Assembly (NCBI GenBank): GCA_016748015.1
Contig: JAAOMT010000703.1
Span: forward strand, 1,258,445 to 1,322,444
Reading direction: 5' to 3'
Source: Geosiphon pyriformis
Lineage: Eukaryota > Glomeromycota > Glomeromycetes > Archaeosporales > Geosiphonaceae
DNA length: 64,000 bases
The translations under genes were made by a program, and so were the position numbers. Under the pieces are notes generated by a model. It searched no databases. It saw nothing but the letters and a program-made list of their open reading frames with translations, and was not told where the DNA came from. This document shows positions 25,561-36,421 of the stretch, in pieces (the first letter of the stretch is position 1; the number at the start of each line of letters is the position of its first letter).

Positions 25561-25632
25561 ATTTGATTTTGTGAAAAATATACACTGCAGATTGAAATAT
25601 TAATATTTCAAAGCTTTTTAGATATTTTACAA

Positions 25633-27130
25633 ATGTCGTCCCAACAACACTTTCACTCTTTATCCAATGATTTTGGGAATCTATTTGACAGTCAAAAGTT
25701 CTCTGATGTTAGAATTATAGTTGGCGAAGCGCCTAATATTAGAACTTTTCACGCTCATTCGCAAATTTTAGCAGCAAGATCACCCTATTTTGCTGTAGCA
25801 CTCTCTAATAATTGGATTAAAAGGGAAAATAATACTATTATCTTCGCTAAACCTAATATCTCCTAATATTTTTGAGATAATTCTCAGGTAAGGGTTTTCA
25901 TTTGCTTTAAAGTATTTTGGGCAACATAAATTCATATGTTTTATTTTCCTGCACAGATATATTTATAATGGCGAGATTTCTCTTGATAAACATGGAGTAA
26001 CTACCATTTTAGAATTGCTCGTTATCGCTGACGAGCTTATTCTAGAAAACTTTATTGATCCCCTTGAAGAATATTTGATTGAACACCATGCAAAAGAGCT
26101 AGAAGAAAATTTCGCCACTTTGCAGACAACTTCATTTATGCATGATTCTTTCAAAAAGTTACAAAATTTCTGCGCCGAAATAGCTGCTAAAAATCCAGCT
26201 ATAGTCTTCAACTCACAAGATTTTATCTCCCTTAATGAAAATGCACTTTCCTCAATTTTAACCCGAGATGACCTAAATATAGAAGAATCTGAAATATGGG
26301 AAAAGATTGTGGAATGGGGAGTTGCTAAATTGGATAACAATATTCAGATGAAAAACGTTTTTAACTGGACAGATGAAAACTTTAACGCCTTTAAGGAATC
26401 TATTGAAAGACTTTTACCTTTAATCCGCTTCTTTAACATATCTTCAGTTGACTTCTATCACAAAGTAAAACCATTTGCGAGAATTTTACCTGGAACTTTA
26501 TATGAAGATCTTTTACATCATTATCTCGTACCGGGTAGCCATCAAAAGTCCATAGACGCTCAGCCAATGCGTTTTTCTCGATCAAATATTGATTCAAAAC
26601 TTCTTCGATCGCATAATATAAGACAGCTTGATCATTGGATTCAAGGCAAAGATGAAAATACTCCTTTTGAAAATCAACTTGGAAATGATTTCCAATTGTT
26701 ACTTCGAGGCAGTCGAGACGGATTCACTCCAGCCGATTTTCATCGATTATGCGATAATAAAGGAGCCACAGTAAGCGTAATAAAAGTGAAAGGAACTGGT
26801 CAGCTAATTGGCGGCTATAACCCACAATCTTGGCACTCTATGAATAAATGGTTGGAGGGAATAAGAAGTTTTATTTTTTCCCTTGGAGATGGCAAAGCTG
26901 GAAATGCTAAACTTAGCAAATTTGTTGGAAAGTATGGACCTTATGATGGGCTAAATAACGGACCCCAATTTAGTTTTGATATTCGTGTGTGTAGCAAAGA
27001 TTTCAAAAATAGTCCAGAGTGCTATTGTCAAAAGACAGATTATGAGCATGCTATAATGCCTGGATCAGAAAAGGGACGGGTGAATTTCCTTTTCGAGGAG
27101 TATGAAGTTTTTCAAATTATAAAAAGATAA
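25633..27130 (+). pseudogene. BTB-BACK-TLDc protein gene with a frameshift in the BTB domain
   Basis: Exon 1 25633-25887 and exon 2 25957-27130, with a GT..AG intron. N-terminal BTB/POZ: FSDVRIIVGE, FHAHSQILAARSPYF, KPNIS, then (other frame) PNIFEIILR, continued across the intron by YIYNGEISL. BACK-like helices follow (LVIADELILENF, then ESEIWEKIVEWG). The C-terminal TLDc domain spans the last 180 or so residues (LLLRGSRDGFTPADFHRLCD, SFIFSLGD, VNFLFEEYEVFQI). This is the BTB-TLDc type that is much expanded in these fungi, thought to serve as Cullin-3 adaptors or oxidative-stress proteins. A net +1 (or -2) frame change occurs at about 25858-25862, giving TCC TAA in the start frame. Everything downstream is intact, so this is either a young pseudogene or a sequence error. 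Confidence 0.8.
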
Positions 27131-27386
27131 ATATGTTATTATCTAATTTGATCATACATATTGTGAAGACTGCACTGGCAGAATATTATATAGCTACTAT
27201 TTAAACCCCACAATAAAGTTAAAAAAATATTTTAACATCAAAAAACCTTTAGAACTTATAATAAAAGTAATCTCTAAAGTTTAGGTCTTTATTTCAGGCT
27301 AAAACCATAAAACGCTTGTTAGCTGAATGGAATTAGAAATACAACTTTAAAATTATAATTTTAGATATTTTTTTTTACTAGAAATA

Positions 27387-28659
27387 CACTGGTAAGAAAA
27401 AAATTGGAAAAATATGAATCTACTAAGATTGCGTTTGGTTTAACCATTTTTGGTAAGTTTTGTGACGATAAAAATAGAAACAGAATATTAGGTAAGTGGC
27501 TGAGCTCTAAAAACATTTTCTTGCGTATTAACTAATATATTTTTTTAAAACTTGTCTTTGAAATGCTGACTTCAAAGCAAGAAACACAACGGCAAGTCGT
27601 ATTACATTTTTGGAAACAAGGAATATGAAAGGCGAAAGAAATACAGAATAAAATGAATATACCCCTTTCTACAATCTATAATATCCTCGAAAAATTCAAA
27701 AAAAAGGAACAATAAAGCATGCGAATGGTAATGGTCAGCCAAAAAAGATTACGGGAAATTCTTCGAAAGTATTAGGGCAGAATATTCATAAAGATTCCTT
27801 AGTTTTGTCTAGATATTTAGCAATAAAGCTGGCTAAGAAGGGAATAAATGTTTCTCATGTTACAATTCAAAACCATTTATCCAACCTTAATTATAAAAAA
27901 AGTCTTCCTAGAGCAATTCCAATGCTGACCAAAGAACATAAGCAAAAATGTGTAGAATGGGCCAAAAAACACATGAACGATGATTGGAAAAGAACAGTTT
28001 TTACTGACGAAACATCTTTTCAACTTTTTCAAAACATGGTAAAGTGTTGGCATAAAAGGTACTCGACCAATTTGTCCTATGCCTAAAGATCGAACAAAAA
28101 TTCTTGCGTGGGAGGGTTTCTACGAAAAAGGAAAGATTATTCTGTTTTGTTCAAATAATAAATGCTCAATTTTATATAAATATTCTTCGTAACCACTTAC
28201 CTGAAATTAGAGCAATGCTGGGGGATAATTGGCGATTCCAACAAGATAATGACCCCAAGCATACTAGCAAGCTTGCCAAAGAGTTTATTGCTGAGAATAC
28301 AACTGATTTGTTGGGGTGGCCATCTAATAGGCCCGACTTAAACCCAATAAAAAACCTTTGGGCTATTGTTAAAAAGAATGTAGAAAAAAGAATGCCTCAA
28401 AATCATAGTGAATTAGAGAGATTTATGGGGCAAGAGTGGCAAAATATTCTTGAATCTACCTTAATTGGGTTAGTAGGATCAATGAGGCGGCGTTGTGAAA
28501 TGATAATTGAGACAAATGGTGAAAGAATTTTCTATTAATTTTTTTTAATAAAATTATATGGTATTTGACTTTCTAATAAAAGTTGTTTTATGTAATTTGA
28601 TATATTGGTTAAGACATAGTAATTATTTTTATATTTCCAATTATTTTCTTACCAGACTG
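27387..28659 (+). mobile_element. Tc1/mariner transposon, inactive
   Basis: The ends are inverted: CACTGGTAAGAAAAAAATTG at the left and, read inward from the right, CAGTCTGGTAAGAAAATAAT. Each end is flanked by TA (27385-27386 and 28660-28661), the expected target duplication. Length is about 1.27 kb, typical of Tc1. It lies about 250 bases 3' of the BTB-TLDc gene. Confidence 0.88.
27564..28538 (+). pseudogene. Tc1-type DD34E transposase, broken
   Basis: The N-terminal helix-turn-helix region starts MLTSKQETQRQVVLHFW and contains stops at 27627 and 27713. The catalytic part reads VFTDETSFQLF (first Asp), QQDNDPKHTSKLA (second Asp) and RPDLNPIKNLW. In this family the last motif is NPIENLW, so the third catalytic residue, Glu, has become Lys (AAA at 28350-28352, a G to A change). 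At least two frame changes lie near 27712 and 28058-28160. The protein cannot be active. Confidence 0.85.
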
Positions 28660-28679
28660 TAAAATAAAAATATATACTT

Positions 28680-29640
28680 TTATAAATGTCTAATGAGGAC
28701 GTCAAGATTTTCAATTAAAAAGATGCCTTCAGCTCCGAGACACTAACTTTTTAATAAATAGATTCTTCTAATTAATATTTTAAAAATTGAGATATTTCTC
28801 AGTAAGCTCGAAATACCTAGTTTTTTTTATTTAACCTTATATTTTCCACTGTTCCCTTTAGAATTTTCAGTTTGCATTTGAAAAAGATTTTTTTGATTCA
28901 AGCTTAATAAAAAATGAATAATGTATTTTTGATATTTTTTAATTAATTTATTAATAAGTCAAAAATGCGATTAAATGCTTTTGGAATTTATATTCATTGT
29001 TTAAAATAATACAAATGTTTATACCTGAAATTCAATTCTTTATTTTAATCTTCTAAAACAAATTTTAAAGATACTTTAATGTTTAAAAGTATATAATTTA
29101 ATTTTATATAATAACATATGTTAAGCATAAACATAAAAATATAAGTCAGTTAGTAAAAAAAGTTCAAAATTAAAAAAGTTTTGATTTGATTATTGAGATT
29201 TTTTAACAAGCTTTATATAACAAAAAGATCCTCATTACAACTATAAAATTGTAGATTTAATAAACAATTTAATTAGAGAAAAACACGCAAATCAAATATT
29301 ATTTATTATTAAAAATATGATATATTATATGTTTATTCAATATTAAAATCAAAAAAACAGTCCTTTTATTTTTTTTACCAATACTGTTACCAAATCTTTT
29401 AGAATATTAAATAATAATATTTTTTTGGTATTTTTTAAAACACTTTGTTGTATTAGAATTTATTGTTTTTTCTGAAAAATAAAAATTTGGTTGGTATTTT
29501 AGTACTAATTATAATTCTTAAGTTTATTTTGGCATTAAATTGGTAATATATTAAAATTTGGCTATATTGTTTAATAAGAATTATTCTAATCAATTATTTT
29601 TAATTATAAAAACAAAACAAATTATATCAAATAAGCAGTC
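28680..29640. other. AT-rich intergenic DNA
   Basis: No gene seen between the Tc1 element and decayed repeat copy c. Confidence 0.45.
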
Positions 29641-30200
29641 TTTTTTTAGTGGCTGGTGTTTTTTAAATGAAAATAACTTATATAAAGATTGCTTTTTAGC
29701 TTTTACACAGTTTTATTGATATTAGATTGGCTATTAAAAACAATATTAGGCTTTTTTATTTGATGTTTGTATTTAAATACTACTACTAAAATAAAACTTG
29801 CTAAATTTTTTACTAATTTTTAAGATTGTAAAATGTACTGTAGTTTCTGCTTCGGCTGCTATTGTATTTTATAATATTTTATAATATTTTTTTTAATAAT
29901 ATTAAAAATGCTTTTGGAATATTTAATAAAATTTTTGTTATTAAATTAAAAGTTTGTTAAATTGTTATAATTTAAAAAAACCAGAATATAACTAAGTATT
30001 TTGTTTTAAAAAACTAAAATATATATTATTTTATATGTAGAATAAGTAAGCTAAAGTTATTTTTGGTTTATAATACAGCATAATGTCAGCTTAATATAAG
30101 TCTAAATGGCTGATTATGTATTAATACTGCATAATTTATATTTATAGTTGGTTTTTATAACTAAATAAATAGTAAAAGAATCTTATTTTGTTAAAAGCAT
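29640..30200 (+). mobile_element. Decayed repeat family B, copy c
   Basis: Shares landmarks with copy a (GGCTATTAAAAACAATATTA, then ATTAAATTAAAAGTTTGTTA). It reads KIVKCTVVSASAAIVFYNI on the plus strand near 29825-29880. Stops elsewhere; inactive. Confidence 0.5.
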
Positions 30201-32030
30201 TTATTTCACATAAATTAAAATCATTTTAAACTAAGTCATTGGCTTTTCTGAATAGCATTATTATTATTTTTAAAAGATAAGTATCAATAACTAAAATTTT
30301 TAAATATGTTTAAAAAGATTAAATCTTATAAAGTTATAAATTAAAAAAACTTATTTGTTGTTTTTTTAGTATTTTTTATACTAAAATATAAATACAAATT
30401 GTTAATAACACTGCAGCTTCTTTCAAAATTTCTTTGATTGTACAAAAAATACAGTTTTTTAATGATATTAATTAATAAATTTAAGCTTTTTATATAACCA
30501 AATTAGAACATAGTTTGGTCGAATTAATAAATAAAAAAATTAACAGACTAACAAATATTTTGCTATTAAAAAATTATTAAAATTCAAATTTTTTTGCAAT
30601 AATACTAATTCAAGTTTAGTTATAATATAATAATAAATATAAATTTACTTAAGAAGTAAAAAATAAAAAAGTATTAAAAATACCAGTTTGATTTTTGAAT
30701 AAAATAAAAAACATTCAAGACTTAGTTATTATGAAATTAATAATATCTTAATTTTATAATTTACTTAATATAAAAATTGCTATGAATAATGCCAGAAAAA
30801 TAAAAAATTTTGGCAAGCAAAATAGCATCATAAAATGATACATGAAAAATATTCACATAATTTTTATTATTATAAAACTAAGTTGAAAAAATTCATAAGT
30901 TTTAAGATATTAAATTTTTACATACAAAAATAAAAGCTTCATAAATTCAAAGGTAGCAATTATTATTAAAAAACATGTTAATAAAGTTAAAAAATTTTAA
31001 AAATCTTTTGGAAATTTGTTTGTTGTTTAAAAATAACATTAATATAATAATATTGAATATATATATTAATTGTATTAGTTGGCGATTGGATTTTAATTAT
31101 TTAATTATCTATTTTTAAATGTGTATTACTATTAATTAATAGTGTCAAACGAAATTAGCATTGATCTACAAGTTACATGCAATATCCCAAATTCTTTAAG
31201 TCGATAAAATTTATATAGTTTCATTAAACTTTGGTAAAAGTTCTGTAAAATGTATCTAATTCAAAAGTACTATTATATAAATTTGTATTAAAAAAAGCTT
31301 TTCTTTTCTAAGAAAAATATCTTAGTTACAATTCAATTTTAAAATAATTAATATTCTGAAATAACCTTTTTAAAATGTAATTTTTTTAATTTTCTAATTA
31401 TTCTAATAAAATAATTAACACTGAACCAATTATTTCTTTCTTTGCTTAAAATTTTTATTGTATGTTAAATTGTAATAATTCTAAAATTCAAAATTAATTG
31501 TCAATTAATCTTTATAAAATAATCTTCAATTTAAACTGAAATTCAAAAATTCAAAATAGCAAATCATAAAACTAGTTTGAAATTAATATTAGAAAAACAC
31601 ATTTTAAATTGATTAAATTCATTTTTCTTCTTTTATTATGATTATAAATAATCTAAACTTGTTATAACTCTTTTAAAGATAACTTTAATACAAAAAATTA
31701 AAAATATTTTGCCTTCTAATTAGCAATGAAAATTACTGTTACCAAATTCATACACACCTATTTTAAATAGCTTACAAACTATATTTCTGTAAAATTTACT
31801 TTATTTGAAGTACAACTAGAATTGGGAATTTTTATGATTTCAACATTTATAATAAAAAATTAAAGGTAAAAAAATTTCTTTTGTTAAGCATTATTGATAA
31901 TTTAATACTTTTAAAAAATTATTTTAAACAATAACAATAAAAACATATTGGTTTAAATTGGTTTTAAATGAATTATCTACTATATTGGTTTCTGATTGAT
32001 TTTTATTAGTTTTAAAAACAAAAAAAATTG
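30200..32030. other. AT-saturated DNA, no gene seen
   Basis: Probably further decayed repeat. No protein-like frame could be aligned to anything in the window. Confidence 0.4.
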
Positions 32031-32560
32031 TTTTTTTATATAACTTTAATTAGTCAATCTATTATATTACCTATCTTAAGAATTAGACTAATTAAATAGA
32101 AATTAAAGCTATTTTTTTCTGTTTTTTGATAATATTATTTTTGGTAGTATTTGGAAAATAATTGTTTATTATTAATAATTTTCTAAATAGTAATTTTTAT
32201 TTTAGTATTTAATATATTTTTTAAGATTAATTTAGCTTATGTTAAGACTGTTTTCTAGTCTGTATATGATTTTATTAATGTGAAATCTGTTTTTAAGAAC
32301 AATATTAAAAAGCATAAATTGTATTTAATTGAAACATTTATATAATAAAATGCAATAAAAAAAATAAGAATATTTTTTTAAAAATATTATATCAAATTTT
32401 TTTTTAAAAATTAAATGGCAATTATTTTTTGATTATTTTATAAAATAGATCTAAAAAAAGAATTTGTTTCTAATTTCTATAATGATTTTTATTTAAGTTT
32501 TTATGTAAATAATAAATTATTTAATGTTTTTGAATCAGCTTAATACATTTAAGATGCTTT
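32030..32560 (+). mobile_element. Decayed repeat family B, copy d
   Basis: Matches copy a over 18830-19080 at nucleotide level (landmarks TTTTTGGTAGTATTTGGAAA and TTTTTAAGAACAATATTAA). Shorter than copy a before similarity is lost. Confidence 0.45.
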
Positions 32561-33379
32561 TATCACAGATCTCAAAACTATTCATTTAGGCAAAAAGTAT
32601 TTAATTAATAGCTTATTTATATTTCATTATTTTTTTGTGTTTCTTAGTTGAATTATTTTATCATCTTTAAGCAAAATTTTTTTAAATAAACAAAAATAAA
32701 ATATTTTAAGAAATGGGCTTAAACTAAAATTTTGAAAGTTGAAATAAGAAAAACAGAAAAAATAAATAAAATTAAATTTATATGTCATTATTAAATATAT
32801 TAAGTCTTCAAACAGAAAAAACTACATTTATAAAACACAATAATTAAAAGAAAAGCTAATCCAATAACTATTAAATTACTATCAATTAAATAAATTATTG
32901 ACTTTTAACATTAAGAATATTTCTGTGGCTTAAAAACAAATAAAAAAAATTTAAAATGGATTTAACATGGAAAAAAGTATTTTTCTTGGGTATGAATAGT
33001 GTGTTAATCTAATCTTGCATATTTAACAAACAAATAATTAATTTAGTTTAGCTTTTAGTTTGAAAATTCCCATGCTATAAAGCCTAAATTCACAAGTTTT
33101 AAATTAATACCAGTAATAATCCTTATGACAGATCATCAATCGATCAATTGCAAGAGATCAATATTTGTTATTTGTTATTTGTTATTTCACTAACTAGGTA
33201 GAGATTGAGTTAGATATTAATGATCTTTTAAAAAGTCGACTTTAATTAAAGATTTACTTAAAGTCGTTAAGTGATTGGATATATTTGATACTTATTTACT
33301 TATTTAGTTAAATTTTGATTTATGAATTTCTATATCAAAAGATCAATTAATTAAATTAAATAATCTAAAATATTTTTCT

Positions 33380-33402
33380 CGCATTACCCCTCCCCCTTTA
33401 AG
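33380..33402 (+). promoter_or_regulatory. Conserved pyrimidine box upstream of lipase-like copy 4
   Basis: CGCATTACCCCTCCCCCTTT followed by AAG, matching copies 1 and 3, about 160 bases before the start codon. Confidence 0.35.
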
Positions 33403-33563
33403 TTTTACATCGTAATTTAACGATTATTATTTCTTTATTATAAGAAGACTTTCAGATTTGGAAAATTTATAAATTTATAAAGACTATGAACCATCACCTC
33501 CTTTGATTTACCTCATCGATTTTCTATTTTGTATATGAAACTCCTTGAATCAACATGAATAGA

Positions 33564-35036
33564 ATGAAAATTTTGATTTTTTTTCTACTGTTTATATCTA
33601 TTAAATTTTATTTGAGTTCTAGCAAAAACTTTTTATTAAACCAAAATGATTTAGAATTAGATCTCGATAAAGAGTTGAACAAAACCCTATTTAAAGGTAT
33701 TTAACTTTATAATTGTCTCTGGTCAAATTGCTAGGGTGAATTCCTGATCAAAACGGAAATAAAACTCGACACTTTAAAAAAAAAGTTTCGACAGTAAGGC
33801 CCTTTGAGGAAGAGGAAAACAAAAATTCAATGGGGTTGAGAAAAGAAAAGAAACTGTATGGGAAACGAACACAAAATCCATCGGGCCCTATAAAAAAGGA
33901 ATTCAAAACAGAAAAAATCAGAGTCTTTAACAAGACTGTAATACTTTTTATGAGGCGGATGGCAGAAATTGCAAATTTAGCCTATTGTCGCACGTCAAAT
34001 CGAATCGGAAGCGTTGTAGGGGATAACGAAGTGATTGGTAAATAATCGTTATTTAAAATACAATTTATGCTAAAGTGAAAAGATTACCAAAACATTCTTT
34101 TGGAATTTATAGCTGATTTTGGGGTGAATAAGGAAAATAGTGTCAAATTTGTCGCATACTTTCGAGGACCAAACCTTAGTAAAGAGCAATGGCGTCAGAG
34201 ATCAGTTTACACGAGTGAAATACAAGTGGATCCTTTTTGGAAGGAAAAAAGCATGGTCGATGCTATTTGGCTGAAACATACTAAGATGATGATGCCTTTT
34301 TTGATTGAAAAGTATGAGAAATTACAAAATAAGCCTGATAAAGTTTCTTTTGTTGGACATGGAATTGGTGGAGGTAAATTGTTTGCCACCAAAAATAATT
34401 GATGTTTAGTAAAAATTTGTTTTATACCTACAAATATATACTAATATTTTTTTCTCTAAAGCATATGCAACGCTAGCCGCCTTGTATTTTCGTAATCTTA
34501 TAGTTAACGGAACGTTAGAATCAAATGGGAATATAAGCACTAATAAAATTAATATTATCACATTTGGTGCCCCCCGGATCGGAAATTTAGCATTTGTTAA
34601 GCAAGTGAAGCAATCAATTCATCTTAAAAATCTTTTCCGGATAACTCATTTGAATGATTGGCTTTCTCGGGATTTTATGTCCAAGCGTATGTTTTTACAT
34701 AATGAGGTGGAGTATTGGTTGGACTATGAAAAAGATGATTGTGAATGTCCATCAAAAAAACAAATTCTTTTTCAATGTTTTGGGCGAAACTCTAGGCAAG
34801 AGATTGATGAAAATGAGGTAAATTTTAAATTAGAAAAGCTTTCTTTTATTATACAATTATTATGAGCATTACAATTATTACAATCACTATTTTAGGAATG
34901 CAATTTGGGAACAGTCGACTCCGAAGAAGGGCATAATATTATGGACCCAAATATTGGGCCTTACTTTGGTATTAGCTTCGGCACATGTAACTCCAACAGA
35001 ATGAACTTTTCAGAACATGATTCTTATTTTAATTAA
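33564..35036 (+). CDS. Secreted class 3 lipase-like protein, Ser-less (copy 4, complete)
   Basis: Exons 33564-33696, 33786-34037, 34113-34373, 34462-34817, 34896-35036; about 380 residues, all phases compatible. An in-frame ATG also exists at 33555 (MNRMKIL...). The ATG at 33564 matches the paralogues. Signal-peptide-like start MKILIFFLLFISIKFYL. Motifs: MRRMAEIANLAYC, YFRGPNLSKEQW, GHGIGG (residues 210-215, Gly at the nucleophile), TFGAPRIGN, THLNDWLSRDF (Asp) and FLHNEVEYW (His). The Cys-rich tail ends MNFSEHDSYFN. The exon-2 acceptor is the least certain junction: the only phase-correct AG is at 33784-33785, giving a shorter exon 2 than in copy 3. Confidence 0.83.
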
Positions 35037-35689
35037 ATTTTAATAAATATTCCCAATTTGCCTCGTATTTATGAATTTGACTATTTTTTTGACTATAAAT
35101 TTTTCATGGATATCTTAGAAGCGAATAAAGTCGTATTATTTAAAAAAAAGAAGATTGTGTTTATAAAGAAATGATTGAAAATTTCTAACCACCGAAAAAT
35201 CGAGATTATATTTATAGCGGTCTCTAAGAAAAGAATAACTCATAACAATTATTATAAAATTTTATTTAGAATCTATAGTTTTTGTGCAGTCTGTCCAATA
35301 TTATTAAACCAGTCATCTTTTATTTAATAATACACAGATTAATTTAATGGGCAACTTTTTTTTAAAAAATTTTGAAAATAACAAACATTGAATATATATA
35401 TTTTTAACTTAAATGGGGAAAACCGGAAAACACAAATAAAATGAAATTTATATTCATTATTAAATTTATAAACAGTAAAATAAGTCTTTAAACAGGAAAA
35501 CTATTTTCATGCAACACATTAATTGAAAGAAAAGCTAATATAATAATTATTAATTTATTATTATTAAATTAATAAATTATTGACTTTTAACATTACGAAT
35601 ATTTCTGTGGCTCTAATAAAATTTGTAGGTTTGAGCGAAAATAAATTAGAGAATATAGATTAAGAGTTATAAAGTTCATTAATTACTTG

Positions 35690-35747
35690 ATTGATTTGAT
35701 TTGATTTGATTTGATTTGATTTGATTTGATTTGATTTAATTTAATTT
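35690..35747 (+). repeat. (TTTGA)n pentanucleotide repeat in unit 5 upstream flank
   Basis: About nine TTTGA/GATTT units grading into TTTAA units. It occupies the position of a single TTTGATTTGAT-like stretch in the other units, so it expanded after duplication. Confidence 0.9.
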
Positions 35748-36245
35748 GGTTTAAATAATCTTTAAGGCTTTGCAAATCATGCTTTAATATTATGTAAAGA
35801 CATAAAGCATTATTTTATAAAAATAATGTGACCAAATATTTAGCAAGAACTATGTTAAAATTAATTTTTAATGTCAATTCTTAAAGCAATATATAAATAA
35901 TAGTATTCCATCATTATTTTATTGTAATACATAAAAATTGTATTCAACATAAAAAAATATTGTGCTGGGGTATGAATTATGTTAATCTAATCTTTCACAT
36001 TTAGCAAACAAATAATTAATCCAGTTTGAAAATTCTCTCCTATTTACACAAGTTTTAAATTGATAGCAGTAATAACCCTCATGACAGATCATCAATCCGA
36101 TCAATTGCGAGAGATCAATATTTGTTGTTTGTTATTTCGCGAACTAGGTAGAGATTGAGTTGTATATGTTTATTATCATCTTTTAAAAAAGTCGATTTTA
36201 ATTAGAAGTTCAAATTGATTAAATTAAATAATCAAAATATTTTCC

Positions 36246-36262
36246 CGCATTGCCCCTTTAAG
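36246..36262 (+). promoter_or_regulatory. Shortened pyrimidine box upstream of lipase-like copy 5
   Basis: CGCATTGCCCCTTTAAG corresponds to the longer box of copies 1, 3 and 4 with the second C-run deleted. Confidence 0.3.
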
Positions 36263-36421
36263 TTTTAGATCATGATTTAAAGATTATTCTTTCTTTAGAA
36301 TAAGAGGACTTCAAGACTTGGAAACTTTCTAAATTTATAGAAACCTAAAACCATCACATTTTTTTTGATTTACCTAATCAAATTTCGATTTTGTTTAGGA
36401 AACTTCTTGAATCAACATAGA

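Larger units (their letters stand above)
32740..35120 (+). repeat. Lipase-unit segmental duplication, unit 4
   Basis: Upstream flank from about 32740, gene, and 3' flank match units 3 and 5 in direct orientation. Separated from unit 5 by only about 300 bases, so units 4 and 5 are a tandem pair. Confidence 0.75.

Noticed and set aside
33748-33933. Antisense frames MLKTLIFSVL... over lipase exon 2 (also at 860-1045, 15409-15594, 36580-36780)
   Set aside because: They are the reverse complement of the conserved Lys-rich exon 2. The apparent hydrophobicity comes from AAA/AAG read backwards as TTT/CTT.
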